Assembly (NCBI GenBank): GCA_903892515.1
Contig: CAITIS010000102.1
Span: 49,908-113,907 of the forward strand
DNA length: 64,000 nucleotides
Source: an uncultured Planctomycetota bacterium
Lineage (GTDB): Bacteria; Planctomycetota; Phycisphaerae; SM23-33
Reading direction: 5' to 3'
The notes under the pieces: model-generated
Seen by the model: only the letters and a program-made list of their open reading frames with translations
What the model was told of the DNA's origin: nothing
Database searches by the model: none
Position numbers and translations under genes: made by a program
Shown: positions 34,451 to 42,962 of the stretch, piece after piece
Layout: the number at the start of each line of letters is the position of its first letter
Position numbering within the stretch: the first letter of the stretch is position 1

Positions 34451-34568
34451 AGTACTCTGTCCGGCCTGGATTGTCGGGTGCCACACCTGCGGCGTTTGCA
34501 GGTGTGTGGGGAGCACGGCTGCAAACGCCGCAGCCGTGCCACCCGCATTATTGCCCGAACAGAGTACT
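34451..34568. mobile_element. MITE-like double-hairpin repeat, copy B
   Basis: Outer ends AGTACTCTGTCCGG and CCGAACAGAGTACT are inverted with one mismatch. Inside are hairpins CACACCTGC..GCAGGTGTG and CACGGCTGC..GCAGCCGTG. It shares the whole layout with 58106-58225. It has no ORF, so if mobile it must depend on a transposase elsewhere. Confidence 0.7.
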
Positions 34569-34572
34569 GGAA

Positions 34573-34616
34573 CTGGTTTCATAACCGTGGCACAGCCGCC
34601 CTCGGCTGTGAGCTGC
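34573..34616. repeat. Partial GGTTTCATAACCGTGGCACA element
   Basis: The left end GGTTTCATAACCGTGGCACA plus the hairpin GCACAGCCGCCCTCGGCTGTG, matching one end of 7544-7672. It stops two bases before the glycosyltransferase stop codon. Confidence 0.65.
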
Positions 34617-34617
34617 G

Positions 34618-35874
34618 CTAGTGTCCGGCTCGCGCTATCGCCGCCTGCACGCCGCGGGCGGAATGCTCCCAGGTCAGTTCCGCTTGAACTCGCTGCCGCG
34701 CTTTGAGCCCCAGCGACCGCGCCAGTTCGCGGTCAGTCAGCAGCCGAATCACGGCCCTGGCAATTTCGTCCGGGTTGGCGCCGTCGACAAGCAGGCCGGT
34801 CTGGCCATCGATGACGGCATCCGGCACGCCGCCCGATCGGCCACCCACCACCGGCACGCCGCACGCGCCGGCCTCGAGAAACACGATGCCAAAGCCTTCC
34901 AGATCGTTGCTCAGGGGCAGCTTGCGGTTGGGCATCGCGAAGACATCCGCCAGCGCGTACAGCTTGGGCAGCATCTCGTCCTGAACTTCGCCCAGGAAAC
35001 GCACGTGGCTGTTTAAGCCCAGGCTTGCCGCCAAGCCGCGCAAATGCCGCCCGTACTCGCCCCCACCACCGATCACGTACACGCATTCAGGAACGGCCTG
35101 GAGGATGCGCGGCAAGGCCCGGATCGTCATGTCCTGCCCCTTGCGCTCCGTCAGGCGTCCCAGCGTGAGAATCACCCGCTTGCCTTCTAAGGCCAATTGC
35201 TGCGTAAGGGCCGCGTCTCGATCCGCCGGCCGGAAGCGTACAGGGTCCGTCCCTGGGTGAACCACTGCCACCTTCGCTTCTTCGATGCCGCCCTCGACCA
35301 GAAGCCGCTTGGTGAAGTGTGCATTGCCGATGATCGCATCGGCCGCCGCATAGGTCCTCCACAACAGAGACCGTTTCAGCGCGGTCGTCCACTTCCGTCG
35401 CCGGCCCAGCGCCAGGCCCTTGGCGTTGCCGGAGATTTCCTCGCCATGTGCCAACACGATGCTGGGAATTCCCAGCAGCCGCCCGACCACCGAGCCGATC
35501 AGGCCTTCAGGCAGCACGCGGGCAGCCAGGATAGCCTTTGGCCGCACCTGCCGACTGAGCCGTAGCGCGACCCGCAGGAAATTCCCGTACAGAAACAGCG
35601 ACTCGGGCCGCACAAAGGCCAACCTGTTCAGACGCAAACGCGTGACGTTCACGCCGTCGATCATCTGGTGAGTCGGCAAGCCGTCCGTTTGCCCGGTGAG
35701 CACCTGCGCCCCGGCCAGTCGCTTGCACAGTTCGTGCAGCCACACCACGTGCCCGCCCCTGATGGGAATGTACACCTCCGAAAGCACGAGCAGCCCCGCG
35801 CCGCTGCGGTTGCCCGCGGCGAATGTCTCCGCATCCCTCAGCGCGCCGGGTGACGTGTCTGGCGCCGGCTTCAT
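34618..35874 (-). CDS. GT4-family glycosyltransferase
   Basis: A 418-residue GT-B fold retaining glycosyltransferase. The N-terminal acceptor half has LLVLSEVYIPIRGGHVVWLHEL with the Gly-rich loop, and PSIVLAHGEEIS. The C-terminal donor half has VILTLGRLTERKGQDMTIRALP, YVIGGGGEYGRHLR, FAMPNRKLPLSNDLEGFGIVFLEAGACGVPVVGG with the E(x7)E pair, and DAVIDGQTGLLVD. ATG 35874 overlaps the TGA of the beta-helix gene (ATGA). It probably adds a sugar to the exopolysaccharide or to exported proteins; the donor is unknown. Confidence 0.85.
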   Translation of the reverse strand: MKPAPDTSPGALRDAETFAAGNRSGAGLLVLSEVYIPIRGGHVVWLHELCKRLAGAQVLTGQTDGLPTHQMIDGVNVTRLRLNRLAFVRPESLFLYGNFLRVALRLSRQVRPKAILAARVLPEGLIGSVVGRLLGIPSIVLAHGEEISGNAKGLALGRRRKWTTALKRSLLWRTYAAADAIIGNAHFTKRLLVEGGIEEAKVAVVHPGTDPVRFRPADRDAALTQQLALEGKRVILTLGRLTERKGQDMTIRALPRILQAVPECVYVIGGGGEYGRHLRGLAASLGLNSHVRFLGEVQDEMLPKLYALADVFAMPNRKLPLSNDLEGFGIVFLEAGACGVPVVGGRSGGVPDAVIDGQTGLLVDGANPDEIARAVIRLLTDRELARSLGLKARQRVQAELTWEHSARGVQAAIARAGH

Positions 35875-37427
35875 CTCGACACCCCCGGCACGGCATGGCC
35901 ACACAAGCTGAAGTCGAACCTATCCGGCCTGGCGTAGTAGTCCAGCGACACATCGGTGAAGCGCGGCAGCCCAAACACGTTGCCGCTAAAGAGGCCCGAA
36001 TAGCTTCCAAAGCCCGACAAGCCATACGTCGTCCCTGCCACCTGCAGCACTTGGCCGGGGCCACTGTAGCGGCAAATGGTATTGTCCGTGATCGTGTTGG
36101 CCGCGGCGAACCGGCTCGAAGAGAACTTGAACGTCGGTCCGTTGTAAGTCACCAGGGTATTGTTGCGGATGACGTTCCCGCTCATGGAATGGGCCTGCGC
36201 CGCCGTGTCGTCGGTGAACTCGATGGCCGAAAAGTCCGCCGGGCTCTGGCCGTTGGGCTCCCAACTGTCGCGCCCCACCCAGATGATATTGTTCTCGATG
36301 ACGTTGTTGTTCTGGTCGTAGGCGAAAATGGCCGTGTTGGGGCTGGGGTCGTCGTAGTTGTAGAAGGTGATGCCCTGCTTGTCGTTGTTGAAGATCAGGT
36401 TGCCGCGGATGAAGGAGTTGCTCACGCCCTCCAGCAGTGCGATGCCGCCCATCACGTTGGAGTGAATGACGTTGTTCTCCACCACAAGGTTCGTCACCCT
36501 GCCGTTGTGCTGGAAGCCGTGCCGGCCGTTGTGATACATCAGCGTGCCGCGGACGGTGATGTCGGAATTGGGCAGGTCCCGCGAGCCCAGGTAAATGCCA
36601 TGCTCCTGGAGATTGTCATGCACAACGTTGTTCTCGATGAGGATGTTGTGCAGGTCCTGCATGCCAAACAGCCCCCAGGTGTGATGCATCGACTCGACGT
36701 TGCGGATCGTGATCTTGCTGCTGTCGTTCATCCATAGCCCGACGCCGTAGCCCTCCGGGTCAGGGTTGTCCAGCACGAAGCCGTCAAACACCAGGTTGCT
36801 CGAATACCCGATCGATATGCAGTGGCCGGACGAACTCAAAACCACCTTCTCGCCGGGATAAGCCATTACGATGACCGGGGCTTTGGCATCGCGCCAACGC
36901 GGCTGGGTGCAGTCGATCACCGGATTGCCCTGATACGTCCCCTGGCGGAAGACCACGATGTCGCCTGGCCGAAGCAGGCTGTACACGCGCAGCCATGTGG
37001 CAAAAGGCCGCGATTCATCGTCGTGGAGGCCTTTTCGGTCGTTGCCGCCCCGGGCGATGTAGAAGACCCGTCGCACATCCAGCCCGCGCGCCCCCAGGAA
37101 GGCCGGCAAGCTGCCATACTTGGCCAGCAAAGTTTCGGGCGTATTCACGCCCTCATCGGCGTCATCGGCGTCGGGCCCGTTGGCCGAACCCACGCCATAG
37201 CCGTCCCCGTCAGCGTCGAGGCAAAATGGCTGGCTTCGTGCGCACGCACGCGACTGGGGATGGGATGCCGTACTGACATGTACCGCCTTCGCAGAGGCTG
37301 GAGCGGAACACGAGGAGGGGATGGCCGACGTCGAGACGGCGCCGGCAATAAGCCACGCTGCCATCGTCAAGGCCACGATGACGAGCCGTCCACTGACAGC
37401 CGATCCGACTGCGCGACGGCCCTTCAT
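35871..37427 (-). CDS. Secreted right-handed parallel beta-helix protein
   Basis: A 518-residue protein with a Sec signal (VIVALTMAAWLIAGAVSTSA). A small Cys/Asp-rich module follows: [24 protein letters not shown] is a calcium-binding, thrombospondin type 3-like pattern. The rest (residues ~100-500) is NosD/PbH1-type beta-helix, with repeating turns such as [23 protein letters not shown] and NVIENNIIWVG. Such proteins are usually polysaccharide lyases, epimerases or surface binding proteins; no catalytic set is assigned. No PEP-CTERM tail is present. A longer paralogue lies upstream at 37759-39855. The stop overlaps the glycosyltransferase start, so it may be cotranslated. Confidence 0.82.
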   Translation of the reverse strand: MKGRRAVGSAVSGRLVIVALTMAAWLIAGAVSTSAIPSSCSAPASAKAVHVSTASHPQSRACARSQPFCLDADGDGYGVGSANGPDADDADEGVNTPETLLAKYGSLPAFLGARGLDVRRVFYIARGGNDRKGLHDDESRPFATWLRVYSLLRPGDIVVFRQGTYQGNPVIDCTQPRWRDAKAPVIVMAYPGEKVVLSSSGHCISIGYSSNLVFDGFVLDNPDPEGYGVGLWMNDSSKITIRNVESMHHTWGLFGMQDLHNILIENNVVHDNLQEHGIYLGSRDLPNSDITVRGTLMYHNGRHGFQHNGRVTNLVVENNVIHSNVMGGIALLEGVSNSFIRGNLIFNNDKQGITFYNYDDPSPNTAIFAYDQNNNVIENNIIWVGRDSWEPNGQSPADFSAIEFTDDTAAQAHSMSGNVIRNNTLVTYNGPTFKFSSSRFAAANTITDNTICRYSGPGQVLQVAGTTYGLSGFGSYSGLFSGNVFGLPRFTDVSLDYYARPDRFDFSLCGHAVPGVSR

Positions 37428-37541
37428 GTGTGGCTCCTTTGGGGCGTGCCGTCGAAACAGCTACGGCATGGGAGTATATGCTCCCAGGCATGAGCGAACA
37501 AACGCGTCGCGGGTCACAACAACTTATGCACCCAGAACACG

Positions 37542-37661
37542 CTTCATAATCGCAGTGCCCGTAGCACAGCCGCCCTCGGCTGTGGACGTTTGCGGCCCAG
37601 ACGACGTCTTCTCGTGCGTCTCGCGCCCGAAGGTGAGCGTGAGACGGTTATGAAACCGGGT
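37542..37661. repeat. Diverged TTCATAA..TTATGAAACCG element
   Basis: Left end CTTCATAATCG, right end CGGTTATGAAACCGGG, with GCACAGCCGCCCTCGGCTGTG inside. It is a diverged full-length copy of the 7544-7672 family between the two beta-helix genes. Confidence 0.7.
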
Positions 37662-37758
37662 GTAAACAAAAAGCCGGCCCGACGCGCCCTTCTGGCACCG
37701 TCGAGCCGGCTCGTGCTATCCGTTCACACCGGCCATCAGGCCGGTACTAGCGTCAGAC

Positions 37759-39855
37759 CTAAGACAGGATCGTGAAGTTGAACCTATCGGGCGTGGCGTA
37801 GTAGCTCAGCGACACGTCGGTGAAGCGTGGCAACGCAAAGATGTTGCCGCCAAACAGGTTCGAGTAGCTTCCAAAGCCCGACAAGTCGTACGTCGTGTCC
37901 GCCACCTGCAATATCTCTCCGGTCCCGTTGTACCGGTAGAGGGTGTTGCCAGTGATCGTGGTGGCCTGGGCGAACCGGCTCGATGAGAACTTGAACGCCG
38001 GTCCGTTGTACGTCACGATGGTGTTGTTGCGGATGATGTTCCCGCTCATGGAATGAGCCTGCGCCGCCGTGTCGTCGGTGAACTCGATGGCTGAGAAATC
38101 CGCCGGGGAGGACTGGGCGTTGGTATCCCAACTGGTGCTGCCCACCCAGATGGTGTTGTTCTCGACGACGTTGTTGCTCTGGTCGTAGGCGAAAATGGCC
38201 GTGTTGGGGCTGGGATCATCGTAGTTGTAGAACGTGATACCTTCCCGGTCGTTGTTGAAAATCAGGTTGCCGCGGATGAAGGAGTGGCTCACGCCTTCCA
38301 ACAACGATATTCCGCCTAGCGCGTTGGAGTGAATGATGTTGTTTTCCACCACCAGGTTCGTCACCCGGCCGTTGTACTGGAAGCCGTGACGGCCGTTGCG
38401 ATAGATCAGGTTGTCTCGAACCGTGATGTCGGAACTGGGCAGGTCCCGCGATCCCAGGTAGATTCCGTGCTCCTGCGGATTGTCATGCACGACGTTGTTC
38501 TCAATGAGAATGTTGTGCAGGTCCTGCATGCCAAACAGGCCCCAGGTGTGATGCATCGACTCGACGTTCCTGATCGTGATGTTGCTGCTGTCGTTCATCC
38601 ACAGCCCCACGCCGTTGCCGCTTGGGTCGGGATTGTCCAGCACGAAGCCGTCGAAGACCAGGTTGCTGCAATACCCGATCGATATGCTGTGGCCAGCGGA
38701 ACTCAAAACCACTTTCTCGCCGGGGTCTGCCATGAACACGATGGGCTTAGCGGGCGTGCCGTTTAGCGTGGGGTAGCTGCCCTCGATCAACGGATTGCCA
38801 GAATACGTCCCGCCGTCAAACACAACCACGTCTCCGGGCTGCAGAATGTACCTCAGGGCATTGTAGCTGGCGAAGGGCTTCGAAGCGTCGTTGACCAGGC
38901 CGGTGGAGTCGTTGCCGGCTGTGGCGATATAGAAAATCCGGCTAGCCTGATATCCCATATGTGCCAGGAAGTTATTGAGCGTGCCATACTTGTTAAGCAT
39001 GCTGGCATTGGTGTTGACCGTTGCGTCGGTGTCATCGGCGTCGGGCCCCAGCGGGCTGCCCACGCCATAACCGTCACCGTCCCGGTCCAAGTACGTGACG
39101 TTGCGGGCACTGCCATTAAGTGTCGGAGGCGGCGTCGGCGTCGGATCCGGGGTTGGTGTCGGCGTCGGAGTCGGATCAGGTGTTGGCGTCGGCGTCGGGT
39201 CGGGCGTTGGCGTCGGATCCGGGGTTGGCGTCGGCGTCGGCTTGGGTGTTGGCGTTGGCGTCGGATCCGGGGTTGGCGTTGGTGTCGGTGTCGGATCCGG
39301 AGCTGGCGTGGGTGTCGGGTCCGGCGTCGGCTTGGGTGTTGGCGTCGGCGTCGGTGTTGGGTCCGGGGTCGGTGTCGGCTTGGGCGTCGGCGTCGGCGTC
39401 GGATCGGGGGTTGGCGTGGGTGTGGGGGTCGGCGTCGCAGTGGTCTGGATGGCGACAGCGTAACGCCCTGACGTGAATGAGTTCACGCTGGCGGCAGAGA
39501 CGTAGTACACGCCTCCCTTCTGGACGTTGATGACCAGCACGCCGTCGTGGGACCGGCTGGCCAAAGTCAAGCCGTTGGCCTGATATACGGTCAGTTTAGG
39601 GTCCAGCCAGTTCAGCATGCCGGGCGTGGACACCTGGAGCTTCATCGTGCCGGTAACGTCGGCCGTGACCTTCATCACGTCCACGTCGGTTCGACTATTG
39701 ATGGCGCTGTTAACGGTCGCCCCACCGCCGTCGAGCGGCACGGCCAAAGCAGCGCTGAACGAGCCGCCTATATCCGTGGTCGGCGAAATAACCGAGCTAA
39801 GGAGCTCACGGGCCTCCATCGCCTCGAACGCCACCGGGTCTTTGTTGATGTCCAT
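37759..39855 (-). CDS. Beta-helix protein with Pro-Thr repeat linker
   Basis: A 698-residue paralogue of the 35871-37427 product. It starts [21 protein letters not shown]; this recalls the planctomycete LEPR-XLL type N-terminus and is not a classical Sec signal. Residues ~25-135 form a pre-peptidase-like beta domain ([31 protein letters not shown]). About 105 residues of PTPTPDP repeats follow, then the [19 protein letters not shown] calcium-type module and the same beta-helix ([20 protein letters not shown]). AGGAG lies upstream of ATG 39855. It is probably cell-surface or matrix-associated. It ends without an anchor. Confidence 0.82.
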   Translation of the reverse strand: MDINKDPVAFEAMEARELLSSVISPTTDIGGSFSAALAVPLDGGGATVNSAINSRTDVDVMKVTADVTGTMKLQVSTPGMLNWLDPKLTVYQANGLTLASRSHDGVLVINVQKGGVYYVSAASVNSFTSGRYAVAIQTTATPTPTPTPTPDPTPTPTPKPTPTPDPTPTPTPTPKPTPDPTPTPAPDPTPTPTPTPDPTPTPTPKPTPTPTPDPTPTPDPTPTPTPDPTPTPTPTPDPTPTPPPTLNGSARNVTYLDRDGDGYGVGSPLGPDADDTDATVNTNASMLNKYGTLNNFLAHMGYQASRIFYIATAGNDSTGLVNDASKPFASYNALRYILQPGDVVVFDGGTYSGNPLIEGSYPTLNGTPAKPIVFMADPGEKVVLSSAGHSISIGYCSNLVFDGFVLDNPDPSGNGVGLWMNDSSNITIRNVESMHHTWGLFGMQDLHNILIENNVVHDNPQEHGIYLGSRDLPSSDITVRDNLIYRNGRHGFQYNGRVTNLVVENNIIHSNALGGISLLEGVSHSFIRGNLIFNNDREGITFYNYDDPSPNTAIFAYDQSNNVVENNTIWVGSTSWDTNAQSSPADFSAIEFTDDTAAQAHSMSGNIIRNNTIVTYNGPAFKFSSSRFAQATTITGNTLYRYNGTGEILQVADTTYDLSGFGSYSNLFGGNIFALPRFTDVSLSYYATPDRFNFTILS
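39118..39440 (-). repeat. Coding minisatellite for (Pro-Thr) repeats
   Basis: GGCGTCGGTGTC-type hexamer and 18-bp units encode PTPTPDPTP repeats inside the beta-helix gene. The opposite strand therefore shows long [11 protein letters not shown] frames that are not genes. Units vary by third-position changes. Confidence 0.8.
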
Positions 39856-40414
39856 GCTGTCTCCTCTGCCAATGTAAATGGATCTCACTGCTGACCATCC
39901 GTAACGCACGTCTTAAGGAGGGAGAGGACTCGTCCTCTGCTACCGGCTGTGTCGCTGGCGACTGTCCTATTGCTACTAGGGATTCGCCTGCAACCTTATT
40001 CGGGCCACACCATGCTTACCTCAATCTATCGGCATCGGCTTTGGCCCTCAATAGCAGGGCTGCGGAGAGGGGAAAGCTGTGTAAACTGGAGGGTCTGCTC
40101 GATAAACAACGACTCTTTCGGAACTTATCAGCCAAGCGAGACCACGACCCAGGCGATCTCTCGCCTGCGGCCAAAACGGGCAATTCACATATCACGAGTC
40201 ATGGCGGATATTTAGGATGAACAATAAGAAAATTGCAAAAACTTGAAAAAAGTTGGGGAAACCGCCGGTCGCTTTGAGTAGCTGCCTACCTGGCCTAGGC
40301 CACCCTTACAAAGCAGAACAAATGTTCTAAGAGGCGCGGAAGGCTTCTATTGCAGCCATATAATCTAAATATGTCATATCAGCCACGTGTTGGTGCTTAG
40401 GTGAAGGACTTCGA
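39856..40414. other. Intergenic region before radical SAM gene
   Basis: No credible gene in 559 bp. It is less GC-rich than its neighbours near 40196-40270 and contains an AACTTGAAAAAAGTT inverted repeat (40240-40254). It is the likely divergent promoter region for the beta-helix and radical SAM genes. Confidence 0.4.
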
Positions 40415-41581
40415 ATGATACAGTCCGCGATCAAGCGATTGCTTGGAGAGCGTGGCACAGCCGCCATTCGCAGTGGACGCAACACGCTGCGCCACTACCG
40501 CCAATATGCCTTTGGCGATGGCTTCGCAAAGCCGCCAACACGCCTGGACCTGGAGATAACCTACCGCTGCAACGCCCGTTGCCGAATGTGTCCACTGTAC
40601 GGCGAGCACCCCGACGGCAATCGCAGCCGCTCAGCCGAGCCCGACCCGCAAAACGAGTTGACGACATCGGAGATTCGCTCGCTCCTGGACCAGTGCGCCC
40701 AGCTGGGCATTTCCGACGTTACCATCACCGGCGGCGAGCCCTTTGTGCGAAAGGATCTCTGCGAAGTGCTCGCGTACGCCAAGACGGTGGGCCTCAGCAC
40801 GGGCCTGATCTCAAATGCCAGCATGATCGGCCCGGCCCAGGCTGCCGGCATCGTCGAGGCCGGGCTAAACTCGTTGAACATATCGCTGGACGGGCCGGCC
40901 GAGGTGCACGATGACATCCGGCGTTCTCCGGGAATGTTCGCTCGAGTCGAACGGGCGATCTCGCTCGTGAAAGAGGAGAAAGCTAAGCGCGGCCTGGACA
41001 CGCCACACATCGCGCTTGGCTGCACGGTCTCGGCCCTGAATGAAATGTACATCCGCGAGGTGGTAGAGACTGCTTCCCAACTGGGCGTGGAGGTCAGCTT
41101 CAACCCCATCTTTTACAGTACCACAGAGCAGGAGGCCGCGACCCACTCGCTCCTGTACGGCCGGCCGGTGAAGCCAGAGGACTGGCGTTTGCCCGAGCGG
41201 ATCATCGCGGTAGACGTTGTGCGGTTGGCAAAGCAGTTGCCGCAAGCTCAAGCCCTGGCCAGAACGCTGGGCGTAGCCATGCACAGTCGGATGGGCGGGC
41301 AAAAGGACCTGGTGCATCGCTTTGAAGAACCCAACTACAGCGAAAACAACAAGTGCCTCTACCCCTGGTACGCCACGCGCGTAACGCCCTCGGGGACCGT
41401 CTACCCCTGCTCCATTTCCGTGGACATGGGCAACATCCGCGAGCAGTCGCTGGAGGCGATCTGGAACGGGCCGAAGTATGTGCAATTCCGCCGGACGCTT
41501 CGAAGGCACCGGCTATTCCCTAAGTGCGCCAAGTGCTGCGTGCTCGACAAGAACGACCTTCTCTGCAAGCTCTTGCCCTAG
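40415..41581 (+). CDS. Radical SAM/SPASM domain protein
   Basis: A 388-residue radical SAM enzyme. The cluster motif CNARCRMC is at Cys52, Cys56 and Cys59, in LEITYRCNARCRMCPLYG. The SAM-binding segment is VTITGGEPFVRKDL, with NISLDGPAEVHDDIR further on. The C-terminal SPASM-type cysteines are in CLYPWYATRVTPSGTVYPCS and KCAKCCVLDKNDLLC. It is the only plus-strand gene inside the EPS region. SPASM enzymes modify peptides or glycan precursors; a role with the locus is inferred from position only. Confidence 0.82.
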   Translation: MIQSAIKRLLGERGTAAIRSGRNTLRHYRQYAFGDGFAKPPTRLDLEITYRCNARCRMCPLYGEHPDGNRSRSAEPDPQNELTTSEIRSLLDQCAQLGISDVTITGGEPFVRKDLCEVLAYAKTVGLSTGLISNASMIGPAQAAGIVEAGLNSLNISLDGPAEVHDDIRRSPGMFARVERAISLVKEEKAKRGLDTPHIALGCTVSALNEMYIREVVETASQLGVEVSFNPIFYSTTEQEAATHSLLYGRPVKPEDWRLPERIIAVDVVRLAKQLPQAQALARTLGVAMHSRMGGQKDLVHRFEEPNYSENNKCLYPWYATRVTPSGTVYPCSISVDMGNIREQSLEAIWNGPKYVQFRRTLRRHRLFPKCAKCCVLDKNDLLCKLLP

Positions 41582-41742
41582 CAAGCCCGTTGCGTAGGTG
41601 TCGCGGGCGTCTCGCCCGCGTCTGGAAATTGTCGAGTGCCACACCTGCGGTGTTTGCAGGTGAGGAGCACGGCTGCAAACGCCGCAGCCGTGGCACCCAC
41701 AATTCGCTGGCGTGAGCGAGACACCCCTGCTCAACGTGCTGT
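41580..41742. repeat. Composite nested repeat after radical SAM gene
   Basis: The outer ends CTAGCAAGCCCGTTG and CAACGTGCTGTTAG recall the 23568-23697 family and include a CGCGGGCGTCTCGCCCGCG hairpin. A GTGCCACACCTGC..GCAGCCGTGGCAC core (41627-41704) interrupts it, with ends AATTGTCGAGTGCC and GGCACCCACAATT. One element seems inserted in another. Confidence 0.7.
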
Positions 41743-41753
41743 TAGCAAGCCCT

Positions 41754-42962
41754 TTATGCGGGGCGGCACGCCAACGCCGCGAGCGATGCACTTGTTGCCC
41801 CGCGGCGAGCCTCCAGAACCTGCTCAAAGACCGTCTGCACGCGTCGCGCTACGCAATCCCACGACTGTACCGCTGGGGAACACCGGATCTCATCTGGGGA
41901 CCAATGACACAGCAGCGCCCGCCGGAGCGTCTGTGCCAGCGCCGGCACGTCGCCAGGGGGCACCAGCATGCCGCTACGCGAGTCCAGCAGCCGCGGGATC
42001 TCGCCCACGGCGCTGGCCACCACAGGCCGGCCGCACGCCAGCGACTCAAGCACGACATTCGGGCAGCCCTCGGAATGCGACGCCAGCACGCTGACCGCAC
42101 TGGCCGACAGGTACAGCCGCACCCTCCCGGGGTTCTGTGAACCGGCGAAGGTCACGCGGTCGCCGCAGCCCAGCGCCCGGGCTCGCTGCTGGAGCCCACG
42201 GCGGTATCCCGAGCTGCCGCTCCCCACCAAAAGCAGATGGACATCCAGGGGCAGCAGGGACAACGCGTCGATGGTCTCTTCCAGCCCTTTATGGGGTCGG
42301 AGATTGGCCACTGACACCAGGTAGCGCCGGTCACCGCGCAGGCCCAGCGTTCGGCGGGCCTGCGCGGCGGGGAGAGGTGTAAAGCAGTCCAGGTCCACGC
42401 CGTTGGGGATGAGGTGGACCTTTTCCGGCGCCGCCCCCAGTGAAATTGCTAAGTCGGCCATGGGCTTACTTACGCTGATAATCCCATCGGCATAACGCAG
42501 CGCCGATGCGATCTGAGGACGCATCCAGGCATTGTGCACCTTGGTGTTTACTGAGCCGCGCAGGGTCACGACCACGGGCAGACCCAGTAGCCGGCCCATG
42601 CGGCACACGGCCACGCCATCGGGCCAGACGAAGTGGGCGTCCAGTACATCCACCGCCCCGTCGGCGTCCAAGCGCCGCCGTACCCATGGCAGCACGCCGC
42701 GCTGGTAGAACGCGGGATCGATGCACTTGAAGACTCGCGGGATGTAGAAGTGGCGTAGATGGTGCGTGCAGATCCCGTCCACGTACTCCTCTTCTTCTGG
42801 CCAGGCAGTCAGGCCTCGGGCGTACATCGGGAACCAGGGCATGGGATGGACCACTTCCAAGTGGACGTGCCGGGCCAAGGCCTGCAGACGCCGCAGCACA
42901 AAGATGCCGCGCAGAGGATCGACGCTGCTGGGATAACAGGAGCAGAAGGACAGGACTCTCAT
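41754..42962 (-). CDS. GT4-family glycosyltransferase
   Basis: A 402-residue GT-B glycosyltransferase. The N-terminus RVLSFCSCYPSSVDPLRGIFVLRRLQAL is typical of exopolysaccharide transferases. The donor half has YLVSVANLRPHKGLEETIDAL, HLLLVGSGSSGYRRGLQ, ASAVSVLASHSEGCPNVVLESLACGRPVVASAVGEIP with the E(x7)E motif, and RSGMLVPPGDVPAL. It starts with the ATG overlapping the amidotransferase stop (ATGA). It probably adds a residue to the repeat unit; specificity is unknown. It is the last gene of the main minus-strand EPS operon. Confidence 0.87.
   Translation of the reverse strand: MRVLSFCSCYPSSVDPLRGIFVLRRLQALARHVHLEVVHPMPWFPMYARGLTAWPEEEEYVDGICTHHLRHFYIPRVFKCIDPAFYQRGVLPWVRRRLDADGAVDVLDAHFVWPDGVAVCRMGRLLGLPVVVTLRGSVNTKVHNAWMRPQIASALRYADGIISVSKPMADLAISLGAAPEKVHLIPNGVDLDCFTPLPAAQARRTLGLRGDRRYLVSVANLRPHKGLEETIDALSLLPLDVHLLLVGSGSSGYRRGLQQRARALGCGDRVTFAGSQNPGRVRLYLSASAVSVLASHSEGCPNVVLESLACGRPVVASAVGEIPRLLDSRSGMLVPPGDVPALAQTLRRALLCHWSPDEIRCSPAVQSWDCVARRVQTVFEQVLEARRGATSASLAALACRPA

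Noticed and set aside
39095..39476. Plus-strand frames rich in GVGVG or VGSGVG repeats
   Set aside because: They are the complement of the Pro-Thr repeat coding DNA of the beta-helix gene and have no independent support.
35871..39855. Beta-helix proteins as exosortase substrates
   Set aside because: Neither C-terminus has a PEP motif, hydrophobic helix and basic tail; they end VPGVSR and FNFTILS.
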